Source: Pseudomonas chlororaphis subsp. aurantiaca
GTDB taxonomy: Bacteria; Pseudomonadota; Gammaproteobacteria; Pseudomonadales; Pseudomonadaceae
Length of the DNA stretch: 64,000 nucleotides
Direction of reading: 5' to 3'
Assembly: GCF_013466605.1 (NCBI RefSeq)
Contig: NZ_CP059162.1
Coordinates: 1,612,001-1,676,000, forward strand
Shown in pieces: positions 40,501 to 46,864 of the stretch (positions within the stretch are counted from its first letter, which is position 1; each line of letters begins with the position of its first letter). A program made the translations under genes and the position numbers. The notes beneath the pieces are model-generated. The model was not told the DNA's origin. It worked only from the letters and a program-made list of their open reading frames with translations, and made no database searches.

Positions 40501-40534
40501 AAGTCGAGCTCCAAGTATTATTTTTCCTAAGTGA
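28580..40534 (+). CDS. cdiA: CdiA/FHA-like two-partner exoprotein with C-terminal toxin
   Basis: A 3984-residue exoprotein. Residues 1-47 are an extended signal region; the TPS secretion domain (about 48-300) has the diagnostic NPNL (116-119) and NPYGI (156-160) motifs. A long FHA-1 array of roughly 20-residue LDNRxGxL repeats runs to about 2300. A Tyr/Pro-rich stretch follows (about 2440-2640, the place of receptor-binding and YP domains in CdiA), then FHA-2 repeats (about 2990-3350) and an Ala/Gly-rich pretoxin region with hydrophobic helices. The last 130 residues are AT-rich DNA. They carry a nucleotidyltransferase-like signature: Gly3885-Ser3886 and Asp3906-Phe-Asp3908 (SDFDIAL). No VENN motif is present; the sequence NYLEHNQ may mark the toxin boundary. 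The next gene, overlapping by 4 bases, is the likely immunity gene. Confidence 0.93.
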   Translation: MDVRQFAFLARQPSAALKTRERFWGMPKRGLAFILANAMFWQPLWAQAEGIVVSAPGTSLGQAGNGVPIVNIAAPNGSGLSHNQFHDYNVGQQGVILNNATDRTQSTQLGGIIVGNPNLKGVAAQTILNEVNGGSPSQLRGYTEVAGQSAHVIVANPYGISCNGCGFINTPKATLTTGKPVIENGQLSRYQVDQGQVTIEGATLNASNVDRFEIITRSAKINAEIQAKNLSIVTGRNDVNAQTLNATARADDGSAKPELAIDSSALGGMYAGAIKLVGTEAGVGVKLDGKLIASGGDIQLDANGQLRMVEASAANGAVKVKAASLDAQGPVYAGGTLSVQTQGDLNSQQNLVARDSISLSAGGRLTNNGIIEAGVNADNSRNASGDVSLNAQTLNNSGKSVVASRNLTVSAAQALNNQGGTLSAGQSANLSAGTLDNQNKGRVLSSANLNLNANQLLNSQGGLVSSNGELVANLAALGNAGAEISSLAGVTLSVASLDNVAGLIAAGSALNINASGAFNNQGGRLTAGASLTLNSQGAINNASGSMTSGQVLKVQGISLDNTDGTLASAGLSSLKAASLNNTQGQLTGDLGLSIELSGALNNQGGMLGSGKALTLNAGSLDNRAEGVLLAVDGSLTGTVAGAFDNRERGKLRAAGGIDLTTGSLDNRGGSLSGKDRLTLRSDLADNRGGLIQADKDLKLLVGQLDNRDKGVVTGKAAMGYEGARLDNSGGLLSAVGPVTLKAREVTNSKGRIASQVDLTAAVDTLNQQGGALVAQGSLLLTGKALDNRNGGLVGSTNALTLNVDQVDNRAGEISSTENSLSYTGQRLDNSEGGKLLSATDLQLAVAQLINQSKGRLFAKGTAGLTGTRLDNTSGSFSGLKGLDIRLDGALLNNAGLLSSEEGLTLNVATLDNTTGKLGSAGALSLTSLGALLNQGGSIVTDQGLTLASSSLDNSRGGVINGKGATHVATGLLDNSQGGHLTSDDTLDLSATQVDNGASGRIASEKALTANVTGLDQQGGELFSKTRLNLDLNNGRLDNRGGLINGPVLVLNNLKDVANQNGEISSAQAFTLAAQNLDNGAGKLLSMQGLILRIAQALNNQNGLISATSLNSRSTSLDNSHGLISSRGDVDLGVSQSFINESGTLVGDGAVLLAANSLDNRNGSVAGKADVTATISTLDNQNGQFVASGALGLTGSVLDNRQSGLVGATKALKLEVGSIDNRGGELSSSADIGLTGKRLDNSDSGQIIAAMGLTMTLDQVLNRNQGLINGKSGLTLDGQILDNTAGQLRSGQDVRLGLGGDLTNNQGLISSEGKLDLTSANLNNTAGSLSSAGALKVKASAALGNQGGQLVSDSSIELSSASLDNRQQGVISSKGSMGVTTGAFDNSQNGRLNSGDSLTLAAGQVTNRNGGVIGSAKALTASVTGLDQMGGKLFSNTSLMLDLNQGQLNNQTGLINAPSLLLRNLKGIDNQGGEISSAQAFSLTADSLDNSNGKLLSNQAVTLRVNQALTNLKGQIAAAALDVRADSLDNAEGSVSSRSDLNLTVAGLLSNQNKGLINATQNLTLDSADLNNQGGTLLGGSAVTLNAMALNNSANGLINSQGSLALTASNLNSSNGGEVSAKGDITLNLGALTQNGGRLLGDSGVRLDLANADLDNRNGLLIAKGPLSISRLRDLNNQNGEISSSLSTNLIGRVLNNNGGKLISNNQLGLTGETLLNQGGLISGWQGLTVSGGSLDNRNNGTLSSRSGDLKASISGALLNSSAGALVSQKTLNVNAASLDNSAGILSSGAGQQLTVGGLLNNSQGGSIDSGAALTMQAMTLNNAGTISAQQALGFTGTTLDNTGGSLVSNGAVNLDLLGNLSNTNGKLASGGPLVISRSSQINNQGGQLVSQGLMSVLAGGLDNRNRGTVAANGNLLTQVSGAVQNNGDGLIYSQNGTLELSAASLGNAKGTLQSQGAMDLAVTGDIDNQSGRLLAQNGDLKVSATHLDNRGGTLASLKGALEARIVGVLKNGYDLNNNRQGGIAQAERLNLSVLGGIDNYGGRISAQSGDALITTANFDNRNGGLYAKGLVKVSGNNFDNSGDNDGQIAGNRIDLSLNGHLNNRMGIIESDSSLSVRAASLDNQTGQLRALGAGGKTDFQIGGLFDNRNGKLESANSDLTLNVAGFQNQGGSLLHVGNGTFDISTANVTNAGGSLVTRGGLTLAADSWTNSSVIQAGRLTVNVNNLVQTGSGQLLATTSLVGNGGNWTNDGLIASDGTASLTLGGSYSGNGRYSSLGSLGLTAASMSLGSAGSVAGGGNSTIRVGGPLTNAGRLTSNAGLTVEAGSLVNSGTLGAAQNLDLKTPSLLNDHGLIFSGADMALGVGNFTNQNGDLYGLGNVAIGGYGGAARATGIYNVSGSMESGGAFALNADAFQNRTDGAVASGSRKLVSGFIANICNDCKGGSYTFTLAAREVYESVDNDTSASALLTAGKDLVFQGGSFLNSKSTVSAGGNINITADSLQNIGAQNGTIERTRLYKVYDMGSGSTGQLFSDVLTPYNQRNNPDFPYVYYLDLDDNIHKAIPKSGYYREPGRDGQSYKVVSLKDADTGATVDTRSAYNIVFPGLKYGFENTTLSQYDPNNLLELPSQFSQFTKLSDVEIAKDSSGTVSTSGSRNAVIQAGGNVSITATQDLQNSVIHQDYNAAGGTNKVADTRASGTGTTVVRLNSQLPPDLAQQQVNPLSLPGFTLPTGQNGLFRLSGQGGSAQQATQANIGPQSWTLGSASVSSAQRQQNLPDIQARSFQIDDVAPVASSDRQLTRVTRQATDSNLSASTIDVSAPVDNGGTLALSGHEGNAGAITPVASQAVARVQGLPDSSFKPNPQKYLIETNPVLTDLKQFMSSDYLLAGLGYDPDISAKRLGDGLYEQRLVQQAITARTGQAFLAGQTSNEAQFKYLMNNAIASKEQLNLSVGVSLTSQQVAALTHDIVWLEEHEVNGEKVLVPVLYMAQANGRLGPTGALIAGNDVSLIAGQNLDNVGTLRATHNLSAVAGKDLVNSGLIEAGNRLDLLAGNNITNKAGGIIAGRDVTMTTISGDVLNERSVTSVDSVVRGYSHKDYANSAARIEAANDLSMSVGRDINNSGGVLQSGRDMDLDAGRDVNIVSTELSKSLVLGKKHYSSAITQIGSEVSAGRDLTVKAGRDITAIASEIEAKRNIAMAATENLTLSSAADEQHSYEKTKKVTRQEDHVSQIATTLSAGGDVDLSAGKDMALISSRITAGDEAYLVAGENLELLAAQDSDYSLYDMKKKGSFGAKKTKRDEVTDVKNIGSEIKTGGDLTLVSGGDQKYQAAKLESGQDITLQSGGQITFEGVKDLHQESHEKSSNSLSWTSAKGKGNTDETLRQSQLVAQGQLAIKAVDGLKIDIKHIDQKSVSQTIDAMVQADPQLVWLKDAEKRGDVDWRKVQEVHESFKYSHSGLGQGAMLAVIIIVTALTAGAASAALGSAAGATAGSGSAMAAAGTSVAGTATAAGWANVAATAVVTSAASGAAISTINNRGNLGAVVKDVTSSDSLKSYVVAGVSGGIAGQNIGVRLAVNSALKTVVNGGKFKDNLSQAAIGLAADALSGAIYEKVGDSLAGSGLPTKVAVHAIVGGLIGEAAGGSFATSALAAGANKALIQMVGDKIFPGVAHEQVLAMTSQLLGMTVAAAAGGNEKDQQVAGWVAQQGTAYNYLEHNQKEQLAKQIEEACKGKVQCIHDTLDQWKPLADKQNAFTPAEQAQYDQAQGILTEKLLGNCQSDFCRAYTLIEMKQAGLNCGDISCLRESAGATQKAQYLNQGQWGKLLLDAVGDGGAIAGALAPVLAGGAKAFSNVVPSGFANAKEFSSFSSSIRDGLSKAGYGSVEPILQGSAVTGKSYRTGQAFDVGRTSDFDIALASPELLRKAESLGIGLRSGGSRTGPLGTRDLRALGLNDLASQLSKQSGRDVNFMIYGSTPSATSRAPSIIFPK

Positions 40535-40857
40535 TTAAAATGACTGCTTATGATTTGTATGGTTTTAAGGGGTTGGCTATTTTGGAGGCCAAGTCAGAGA
40601 TTGAAGAGAAGTTGGGTTTTTATTTTGAGGAGAGGGAGAGCTCATATCAGGGGGGGATCTATTATAAGTTTGTAAGTGATGACTCGGAAACCTTTGTTCT
40701 AAAGGGTAATGTTGATCCTTTTGATGGAGGGCCTGTTGAGCAAATGTTCTCTGGTTATCCCGTTTTACTTTATGTGGATATGACGCTGCGTTCTGAAAAA
40801 ATAAAGTCTTTATTAAGTTCAGGGTTTGATTTGCTCAGACATGAATTGTTTGACTAG
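40531..40857 (+). CDS. putative immunity protein for the CdiA toxin
   Basis: A 108-residue acidic protein that starts with GTG overlapping the cdiA stop (GTGA); an in-frame ATG at 40540 is an alternative start. It contains YEERESS-like acidic and aromatic patches (FYFEERESSYQGG, VDPFDGGPVEQMF) and no signal or membrane segment, as expected for a cytosolic immunity protein. Base composition is as AT-rich as the toxin tail and unlike the rest of cdiA. No family recognised. Function is inferred from position alone. Confidence 0.7.
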   Translation: MIKMTAYDLYGFKGLAILEAKSEIEEKLGFYFEERESSYQGGIYYKFVSDDSETFVLKGNVDPFDGGPVEQMFSGYPVLLYVDMTLRSEKIKSLLSSGFDLLRHELFD

Positions 40858-41081
40858 AAAAATTCTCGGCCAATCCGTCGATGCTTTCTTACTCTGCGGT
40901 AATCACCAGACAACCCTTAATTGTCGAAGCTTTAGTGTTCTCGTCTACATGAGATCTGCCTGCGTAACTACAACCTCTTAGCCTGATCCAGTGCATAGGC
41001 CGTACGATGATGAGGTCTGATTGGTTTTAGAAATGGGCATGGGGGAGTTAACGACGGAGCACGTTAAACCTCGAAAGGAAA

Positions 41082-41110
41082 AGCGGGCGACTTTAAGATC
41101 GCCCGCTATT
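41082..41110 (+). terminator. hairpin terminator after the immunity gene
   Basis: agcgggcga (41082-41090) pairs with tcgcccgct (41099-41107). The T-run is poor (attgctt), but the preceding 41070-41120 segment recurs in degraded form at 45010-45060, so it is a module boundary element. The 225 bases between the immunity stop and this hairpin contain no gene that I can see. Confidence 0.65.
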
Positions 41111-41112
41111 GC

Positions 41113-41385
41113 TTAGGCTGAAATCTGTTCCTGTAATCTTCGTCCAGTTACATCTAGAAGATCGCAACCGTCGCGCAACAGAATAGTGCAGACCAACGTC
41201 AACTCCTGAAGAACCACAGGGTGGCTTCCAGCATTTTCAGGTTCCGCAAAGTTTTCCAGCAACTGAGTCACCGCACGAATGCGATAAGCCGCTGCATCGT
41301 GCAGCACATCGACAGGTGCCTGGGTATCGATCAGCAGGTAGGGGATGTTGCAGTCGTGGCCGGTAATAGGTATGTAGCGGTTCAT
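41113..41385 (-). CDS. small conserved protein, copy 1 (unknown function)
   Basis: 90 residues from ATG 41385, with GGAG eight bases upstream; the longer open frame extends into the structured leader. Sequence starts MNRYIPITGHDCNIPYLL and continues with a helix-rich body (DVLHDAAAYRIRAVTQLLENFAEPE, VVLQELTLVCTILLRDGCDLL). A second copy with about 85 percent visible identity lies at 46288-46548, with matching leader. No catalytic motif, signal or membrane segment. Both copies flank the orphan toxin modules, suggesting the unit was duplicated along with them. The alignment of the two copies strongly supports that the frame is real. Confidence 0.78.
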   Translation of the reverse strand: MNRYIPITGHDCNIPYLLIDTQAPVDVLHDAAAYRIRAVTQLLENFAEPENAGSHPVVLQELTLVCTILLRDGCDLLDVTGRRLQEQISA

Positions 41386-41690
41386 ATGTGTAACTCCATT
41401 CAGTTGAAAAGAGCTATCACTCAAACGTCGCCAAACGAATGGTGGCAGCTGTACGCGGGTTGGCGAGCCGGGAATGGAAAACCGACAGGCCCGAAGGCCT
41501 CCCGCGCACAACTGCCATAAAGCAGCAGCTTTGCATGTGCAAAAGCTTCTGTAATCAGAAATCTTTTGCACTCCATTCACCAGGTCGCCAAACCTAGTCG
41601 CCATCTGGGCGACCGAACGACTGTAAACCGTACTGTGGTCGGCAGAAATAAGGGGAGTGCACTGCAGGCTGTAGGGCTTTTCTGATTAGT
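41120..41690. repeat. long direct repeat, copy 1 (small gene plus leader)
   Basis: About 0.57 kb that matches 46290-46864 in the same orientation across the small gene and its leader. Identity is high in the coding part and in the last 100 bases (ending gggcttttctgattag in both), with indels in between. The two copies diverge abruptly after gattag, where different toxin fragments follow. Confidence 0.85.
41427..41690 (-). ncRNA. structured leader / repeated non-coding element, copy 1
   Basis: The segment upstream of the small gene is conserved with 46590-46862. It holds nested inverted repeats: an outer ggcagctgt/acaactgcc (41444-41452 and 41508-41516), cgcggg/cccgcg, ggttggcgagcc, and aggcc-cgaa-ggcct. 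In copy 2 the last stem reads agacc-cgaa-ggtct, a compensatory base change. A second hairpin, gtcgccatctgggcgac, lies near 41598. The call as a 5' leader RNA is tentative; it could be a recombination site. The gap from 41691 to 41794 also contains a ctgctt/aagcag hairpin (41711-41748). Confidence 0.5.
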
Positions 41691-41794
41691 CGAGCGAGAT
41701 GTATCTGTGAGTTGAGTGCATCTGCTTTATTGCAAGCAGTAGCTCAACTTATTGCTCTGCGTTGATCTGACTTCCGAGCAGGTCGCGGCCCTGA

Positions 41795-42838
41795 GGCGAC
41801 CTGACGCTGGTCAGCGGCGGAGACCAGAAGTACCAGGCGGCGAAGCTGGAGAGTGGCAGTGACCTGACGCTGGTCAGCGGTGGGGAGATCACCTTCGAAG
41901 GGGTGAAGGACCTGCATCAGGAGAGTCACGAGAAGAGCAGCAACAGCCTGTCGTGGACCAGTGCCAAGGGCAAAGGCAATACCGATGAAACCTTGCGCCA
42001 AAGTCAATTGGTGGCTCAGGGCCAATTGGCGATCAAGGCGGTCGATGGCCTGAAGATCGATATCAAGCACATTGACCAGAAATCGGTGAGCCAGACCATC
42101 GATGCCATGGTGCAGGCAGACCCACAGCTGGCGTGGCTAAAAGACGCCGAGAAACGTGGTGATGTGGACTGGCGCTTGGTGAAGGAAACCCACGAGTCGT
42201 TCAAGTACAGCCACTCCGGCCTTGGCCAGGGTGCGATGTTGGCGATCATCATCATCGTGACGGTGTTGACTGCAGGGGCTGCGAGTGCGGCGGTGGGAAC
42301 TGCAGCCAGTGCGACGGCGGGCTCTGGAAGTGCGATGGCAGCAGCGACCACTGCTGAGGCTGTTGCCGCTGGTTGGGGAAATGTAATGGCCTCAACTGCA
42401 CTGACCTCGATGGCAAGCACTGGTGCCGTGAGTGTGATTAATAACAAAGGCAACTTGGGGGGAGCCTTCAGGGACACCTTCAGCTCCAATAGCCTTAAAA
42501 ATGCTGCTATTGGAGGTTTGGCTGCTGGTGCGATCAGTTATGTCGACAGTAAATGGTTCCAGGCGCCCAGTGGGGCAACGAATGGTGGCTCGAAGGTTAT
42601 AGGAGCTGGTCCAGTCCAAAATCCTGGGTATTCAGGAGACATGCTCAGCTGGAGCAATGCTGAGCAAACAGTGCTTCGCAGTGGTACTCATGCTCTTATC
42701 AACAGCGGCGTTTCCACGGCTATCAACGGTGGAAGTTTTGGCAAGAACCTTGGCAGTGCAATCGCCGGGGAGGGGCTTGATCTAGCGGCCGCTGCTGGGA
42801 ACAAAGGGGTAGGGGATCTTGCCGCTAAGCTGAAAGTG
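41795..42838 (+). pseudogene. orphan CdiA fragment: duplicated FHA-2/pretoxin segment, truncated by an IS
   Basis: 348 codons without a credible start; an in-frame TGA lies immediately upstream. Nucleotides 41795 to about 42270 are nearly identical to cdiA 38519 to about 39000, with one local rearrangement. The region then diverges through a different Ala/Gly-rich pretoxin region (AGAASAAVGTAASATAGSG, later TAINGGSFGKNLGSAIAG). The frame ends at a TAG formed at the IS left end. This is the typical form of an orphan cdiA-CT module: homology to the parent gene followed by an alternative toxin. The toxin part resumes after the IS at 44059. Confidence 0.85.
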
Positions 42839-42900
42839 TAGTGGTCTAATGAAACCGGACACCCATTTAGGCGAGAATGCTCGCCAGATAGAGGTGTCTG

Positions 42901-43209
42901 ATGACCAAGCAACGTCGTTCCTTTTCCGCTGAATTCAAACGCGAGGCTGCAGCTCTCGTGCTCGATCAAGGCTATAGCCATATCGAGGCCTGCCGCTCGC
43001 TCGGGGTGGTCGAGTCCGCGTTGCGTCGCTGGGTTAACCAACTCCAGCAGGAGCGCAGTGGTGTTACTCCGCAGACAAAAGCGCTGACGCCCGAGCAGCA
43101 GAAGATCCAGGAGTTGGAAGCCCGGATCGCTCGTCTTGAGCGGGAGAAATCCATTTTAAAAAAGGCTACCGCGCTCTTGATGTCGGAAGAGCACGAGCGC
43201 ACGCGCTGA
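42901..43209 (+). CDS. IS3-family transposase OrfA
   Basis: 102 residues with a helix-turn-helix (RRSFSAEFKREAAALVLDQG, SLGVVESALRRWVNQ) for end recognition. A leucine-zipper-like tail follows (QKIQELEARIARLEREKSILKKATALL). A slippery A-AAA-AAG heptamer lies at about 43158-43164, the usual place for -1 frameshifting into OrfB in IS3 elements. Confidence 0.92.
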   Translation: MTKQRRSFSAEFKREAAALVLDQGYSHIEACRSLGVVESALRRWVNQLQQERSGVTPQTKALTPEQQKIQELEARIARLEREKSILKKATALLMSEEHERTR

Positions 43210-43221
43210 TTGATCAACTGA

Positions 43222-44052
<831 letters not shown>

Positions 44053-44058
44053 CCACTA

Positions 44059-44367
44059 CAATCTTCAAATGCGGTAAAAAATCTAAGCAACTCTAAACCG
44101 ATTGACTTTATCTTTGATCCACAAAGTCAAAGATTTATAATGGGTAAAAATCGATTTGGGCATGATGGGATTTTGGATGCAGGAAAAATTCCATCATCTG
44201 ATAGCATTCTTGGTGGCGGAATTTGGCGAGAAAATGGTGCTCTCCGCACATATGAGTGGAGTGGGCATTATGGAACGAACTGGAATCCTGAACTTCGTGA
44301 GCAGTTTAAAAAATTCATGAGTAGTCATGGCGTGGAAGTTGTCCATACTCCAGGAATATCGAGATGA
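44059..44367 (+). pseudogene. orphan toxin C-terminus, detached from its CdiA fragment by the IS
   Basis: About 102 codons open from the IS right end (QSSNAVKNLSNSKPIDFIF) and ending in HTPGISR. An ATG at 44140 could start a 75-residue product (MGKNRFGHDGILDAG). Motifs GHDGILDAG, GGGIWRENGALRTYEWSGHYGTNW and PELREQFKKFM look like a polymorphic toxin domain of the type-43 kind as I recall it; this family name is tentative. Bases are AT-rich. The stop overlaps the next ATG (ATGA), the usual toxin/immunity arrangement. Confidence 0.7.
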
Positions 44368-44621
44368 AAGAAAACCTAAAAGTGACGTTTGCTAAGGATC
44401 TGGAGGCGCTCGTTATTCCATGGAATAAAAGTCCTCAGTGCGATTCTGAAAAAGCGCAAGATTACTATTGGCTGCCGATTTTTGATTTGTCAGAAGGGCG
44501 AGCCAAGGTAGGCATTACCCTTGAAGGGGTGTGGGGGATAGCTAAAGATGGTTGTATTCGAATCTTGTCTGATGAAAGGTCCTATGTTTTCTTGCTTCCT
44601 ATTCTAGAAAAAAGCCCTTAA
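44364..44621 (+). CDS. putative immunity protein of the orphan toxin module
   Basis: 85 residues, starting ATG overlapping the toxin stop by 4 bases. Composition is AT-rich; the protein is small, cytosolic and has aromatic/acidic content (DYYWLPIFDLSEGRAKVG, GVWGIAKDGC). No family recognised. Immunity role is inferred from the overlap. The same frame continues after the TAA into a second open stretch (see 44685), so the gene may once have been longer. Confidence 0.6.
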   Translation: MKENLKVTFAKDLEALVIPWNKSPQCDSEKAQDYYWLPIFDLSEGRAKVGITLEGVWGIAKDGCIRILSDERSYVFLLPILEKSP

Positions 44622-44684
44622 GCTGCCTTCTCGTTAATAGCTGAAGGTTTTATAAATATTGGGCTGTCTAGAGGGTATTTAGAT

Positions 44685-44876
44685 TTGTTCCCCTTCGAAG
44701 GCGTGATTCTTGCAGCTCTTAAAAGTAATAGTGAATATTGGTCGAGTATGGGGCTGCAATGGGTTGAGTTCTTTGTCAGGACTCCCGAGTTACAAGCTTC
44801 TTTAGAGGTTTTAAGCAGGGAAGGCGCTACTCAGAAAGTTCGTCATTGGGCCAAGAAGCTTGCCAGATATAGATAG
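44685..44876 (+). CDS. possible small ORF or immunity-gene remnant
   Basis: 63 residues from TTG 44685 (AGAGGGT nine bases upstream), in the same frame as the preceding 85-residue gene; the frame is open from 44622 directly after its TAA. The sequence LDLFPFEGVILAALKSNSEYWSSMGLQWVEFF looks like real coding, with balanced hydrophobic and charged residues. Either a second small gene or the downstream part of an immunity gene cut by a stop codon. Not recognised. Confidence 0.4.
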   Translation: MFPFEGVILAALKSNSEYWSSMGLQWVEFFVRTPELQASLEVLSREGATQKVRHWAKKLARYR

Positions 44877-45009
44877 TTTGGTCTTGTTTGTGTCGTGATC
44901 TTCTGAGTGAAGTATGACGTCCCTGAAGTCGATGCGCTGATAGTCAACTAGTTCGGTAATTATCCTTATGGTCAGCGGAATGTTGGATTTTTAAGTGGCT
45001 GATAGAGGG

Positions 45010-45060
45010 TGTCGAAAGGTAAAGCGAGCGACTTTAAGGTTCCCCGCTATTTCTTATGCT
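45010..45060. repeat. degenerate copy of the 41070-41120 module-boundary element
   Basis: tcgaaaggtaaagcgagcga followed by ctttaaggttccccgctatt corresponds base by base, with substitutions, to tcgaaaggaaaagcgggcga and ctttaagatcgcccgctatt at 41071-41110. The hairpin is damaged in this copy. It separates two orphan toxin modules. From 44877 to 45009 I see no gene. Confidence 0.7.
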
Positions 45061-45071
45061 AAAAACTATTC

Positions 45072-45780
45072 CATATTGGTGGCCCTGCCATTTATGGTCT
45101 TTCAGGGCCGTTAGGCACAACGATCCGGATTGCTGCCGCAGCTAACGGAGTACTCCAAGCGGGCTATGGTGTAAACCAAGCGCTCAATGGTGATACTTGA
45201 AACGCTGTTGGCAATATGGTTGCCGGGGCTCTTGGTGTTGCAAGCCTAGGGATACCTAGGGCGAAGCCGGTTGTGGGAGCTGGGGCAGCGGGGCCGGCAG
45301 GGATTTCAGCTACCTCTCCAATAGCTAAGGAGGGCTTAAAAAATGATCTTCTTGCTGCGCAAGCAAGAGACTCACGGATTGGTACAACCTTGCCCGGGGC
45401 AAAAGCACCAGTTACTGTAACAGCGGAAAGTAGTATCGGAGGGAAAACCCTGGTTGATACTAACCAGACTGCAAGGCCTACGGTAATAGCTAACCCGAAC
45501 AAACCAACTTTGATTGCGGATCTGATTCCACCAGGCAAACCAAACTCTACAATGGCTAATGCTCAAGCGGAAATAGGACTAATACAGCAAGCATTCCGAC
45601 GCGGGTCTGACGCGAGACCAGAATATGACGATAGTCGTCAGAGGTGAGGAGGTGTGTTCATTCTGTAAGTCAAACTTAACTGCCGCTGCTGATCGGTCGG
45701 GATTAAATAATCTTAAGGTCGTTGATACAGTAAAAGGGCGAGTTTATGAGTGGGTGCGAGGAAGAGGTTGGGAAGAATGA
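45072..45780 (+). pseudogene. orphan deaminase-type toxin fragment, decayed
   Basis: Open pretoxin sequence GPLGTTIRIAAAANGVLQAG..ALNGDT meets an in-frame TGA at 45198-45200 (probably a former TGG), then continues NAVGNMVAGALG. Further on, AESSIGGKTLVDTNQTARP and MANAQAEIGLIQQAFRRG resemble the MafB19/SCP-type cytidine-deaminase toxin family. In that family a H-A-E motif and a later C-x2-C bind zinc. The C-x2-C part (MTIVVRGEEVCSFCKSNL) lies in a different frame from about 45632, so a frameshift separates the two halves. The His of HAE is Gln here. The toxin is therefore broken in three ways. Its tail ends WVRGRGWEE at 45780. Confidence 0.75.
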
Positions 45781-46226
45781 GTGAGAAGTGTGCTGGTTTA
45801 TTTTTGGAGTTGTGTGCTCTTGATAATTCGATGAGTCCACCTGCTGAGACTACAGACAGGCCTGTTTGGGAAAGAGTTTGTGCCGCACTTGGAAATGCGT
45901 TTGATAATGGCGGATTTGTCTATCTTAGAGTAATTGGTTCTGAATCTTCCTTTGTCAAAGAATTATGCATGAAGTCCTTGCTTGGCCAATATAGGTTAAT
46001 TGTTCTAACAAATTCTTCTGACCCTAAAGCTGAGCTGCAAGAGTGGTGGGAGCCGGGAGACTCTCCATTTCGAGGAACCGTTCGTTTTGGTGATGATGAT
46101 TGGGATGCGCGCACGGTGTGTTCGGATCTTTCAGTTGCGCAGGCTATGTTTAGAGAGTTTTTCAATTGTGGGGATCTGCGTACAGGATTACTACATATAC
46201 GTTCTCAGTGGAACCCAAAACCTTAA
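45777..46226 (+). CDS. putative immunity protein for the deaminase-type toxin
   Basis: 149 residues from ATG 45777, overlapping the toxin-fragment stop as ATGA; a longer open frame begins at 45750. Sequence MSEKCAGLFLELCALDNSM..DNGGFVYLRVIGSESSFVKEL is coherent and intact, with a DDWDARTVCSDLSVAQAMFREFF region. No membrane or signal segment. No family recognised. The gene is undamaged although its toxin is not, as expected if protection against neighbours' toxins is still selected. Confidence 0.65.
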   Translation: MSEKCAGLFLELCALDNSMSPPAETTDRPVWERVCAALGNAFDNGGFVYLRVIGSESSFVKELCMKSLLGQYRLIVLTNSSDPKAELQEWWEPGDSPFRGTVRFGDDDWDARTVCSDLSVAQAMFREFFNCGDLRTGLLHIRSQWNPKP

Positions 46227-46242
46227 TCATTAAATGAAATAA

Positions 46243-46269
46243 GTATCCCCCAGTATTGCTGGGGGATAC
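46243..46269. terminator. hairpin between convergent genes
   Basis: gtatcccccag (46243-46253), loop tattg, ctgggggatac (46259-46269): an 11-bp perfect stem between the immunity gene (plus) and the small gene copy 2 (minus). Flanking T/A runs are short. It occupies the same relative place as the hairpin at 41082. Confidence 0.65.
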
Positions 46270-46287
46270 TTGCTGTCTAGACTAAAA

Positions 46288-46548
46288 TTATTCTTGCAAC
46301 CGTCGTCCAGTCACATCCATCAAATCGCACCCGTCGCGCAATAAAATGGTGCAGACTAGTGCCAGCTCTTGAAGAACTACTGGTCTAGTGTGTGGTAGTT
46401 CAGGCTCCGCAAAGTTTTCCAGCAACTGAGTCACCGCACGAATGCGATAAGCCGCTGCGTCGTGCAGCACATCGACAGGTGCCTGGGTGTCGATCAGCAG
46501 GTAGGGGATGTTGCAGTCGTGGCCGGTGATGGGCATGTAGCGGTTCAT
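46288..46548 (-). CDS. small conserved protein, copy 2 (unknown function)
   Basis: 86 residues from ATG 46548 with AGGATAG upstream. It starts MNRYMPITGHDCNIPYLLIDTQ, identical to copy 1 but for one residue, and diverges mainly at ELPHTRPVV (copy 1 has ENAGSHPVV) and at the shorter C-terminus (GRRLQE). Retention of the frame in both copies, with substitutions concentrated in one loop, suggests selection. Function unknown; its consistent location next to toxin modules may be meaningful. Confidence 0.78.
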   Translation of the reverse strand: MNRYMPITGHDCNIPYLLIDTQAPVDVLHDAAAYRIRAVTQLLENFAEPELPHTRPVVLQELALVCTILLRDGCDLMDVTGRRLQE

Positions 46549-46864
46549 GGTTTCTATCCTTGTGCCTGTCTGAGTATCGCTACTCATTCGTCGCCAAACG
46601 AATGGGTGGCGGCTGTACGCAGGTTGGCGAACCGGCGACACAAGAAACCGGCAGACCCGAAGGTCTCCCGCGCACAGCTGCCATAAAGCCAAGGGCTGCG
46701 CTCGCAGCGGCGTATTCTGCCTCATTGCAGAATACGCAGCCTACTTGTGTCTCTCAGGTCGCCAAACCCGGTCGCCATCTGGGCGACCCATCGACTGTAA
46801 ATCGCACTGTGGTTGGCAGGAATAAGGTGAGTGCACTGTAGGCTGTAGGGCTTTTCTGATTAGC
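46290..46864. repeat. long direct repeat, copy 2 (small gene plus leader)
   Basis: Second copy of the unit at 41120-41690, same orientation, about 5.2 kb away. The segment between copies contains two orphan toxin modules and the IS, so recombination between copies would delete them. Confidence 0.85.
46590..46864 (-). ncRNA. structured leader / repeated non-coding element, copy 2
   Basis: It matches 41427-41690. Inverted repeats: ggcggctgt (46607-46615) with acagctgcc (46675-46683), ggttggcgaacc, agacc-cgaa-ggtct, and the second hairpin gtcgccatctgggcgac near 46770. The interval between the hairpins (about 46690-46755) differs from copy 1. It ends gggcttttctgattag, after which the two copies diverge. 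Tentative as an RNA. Confidence 0.5.
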
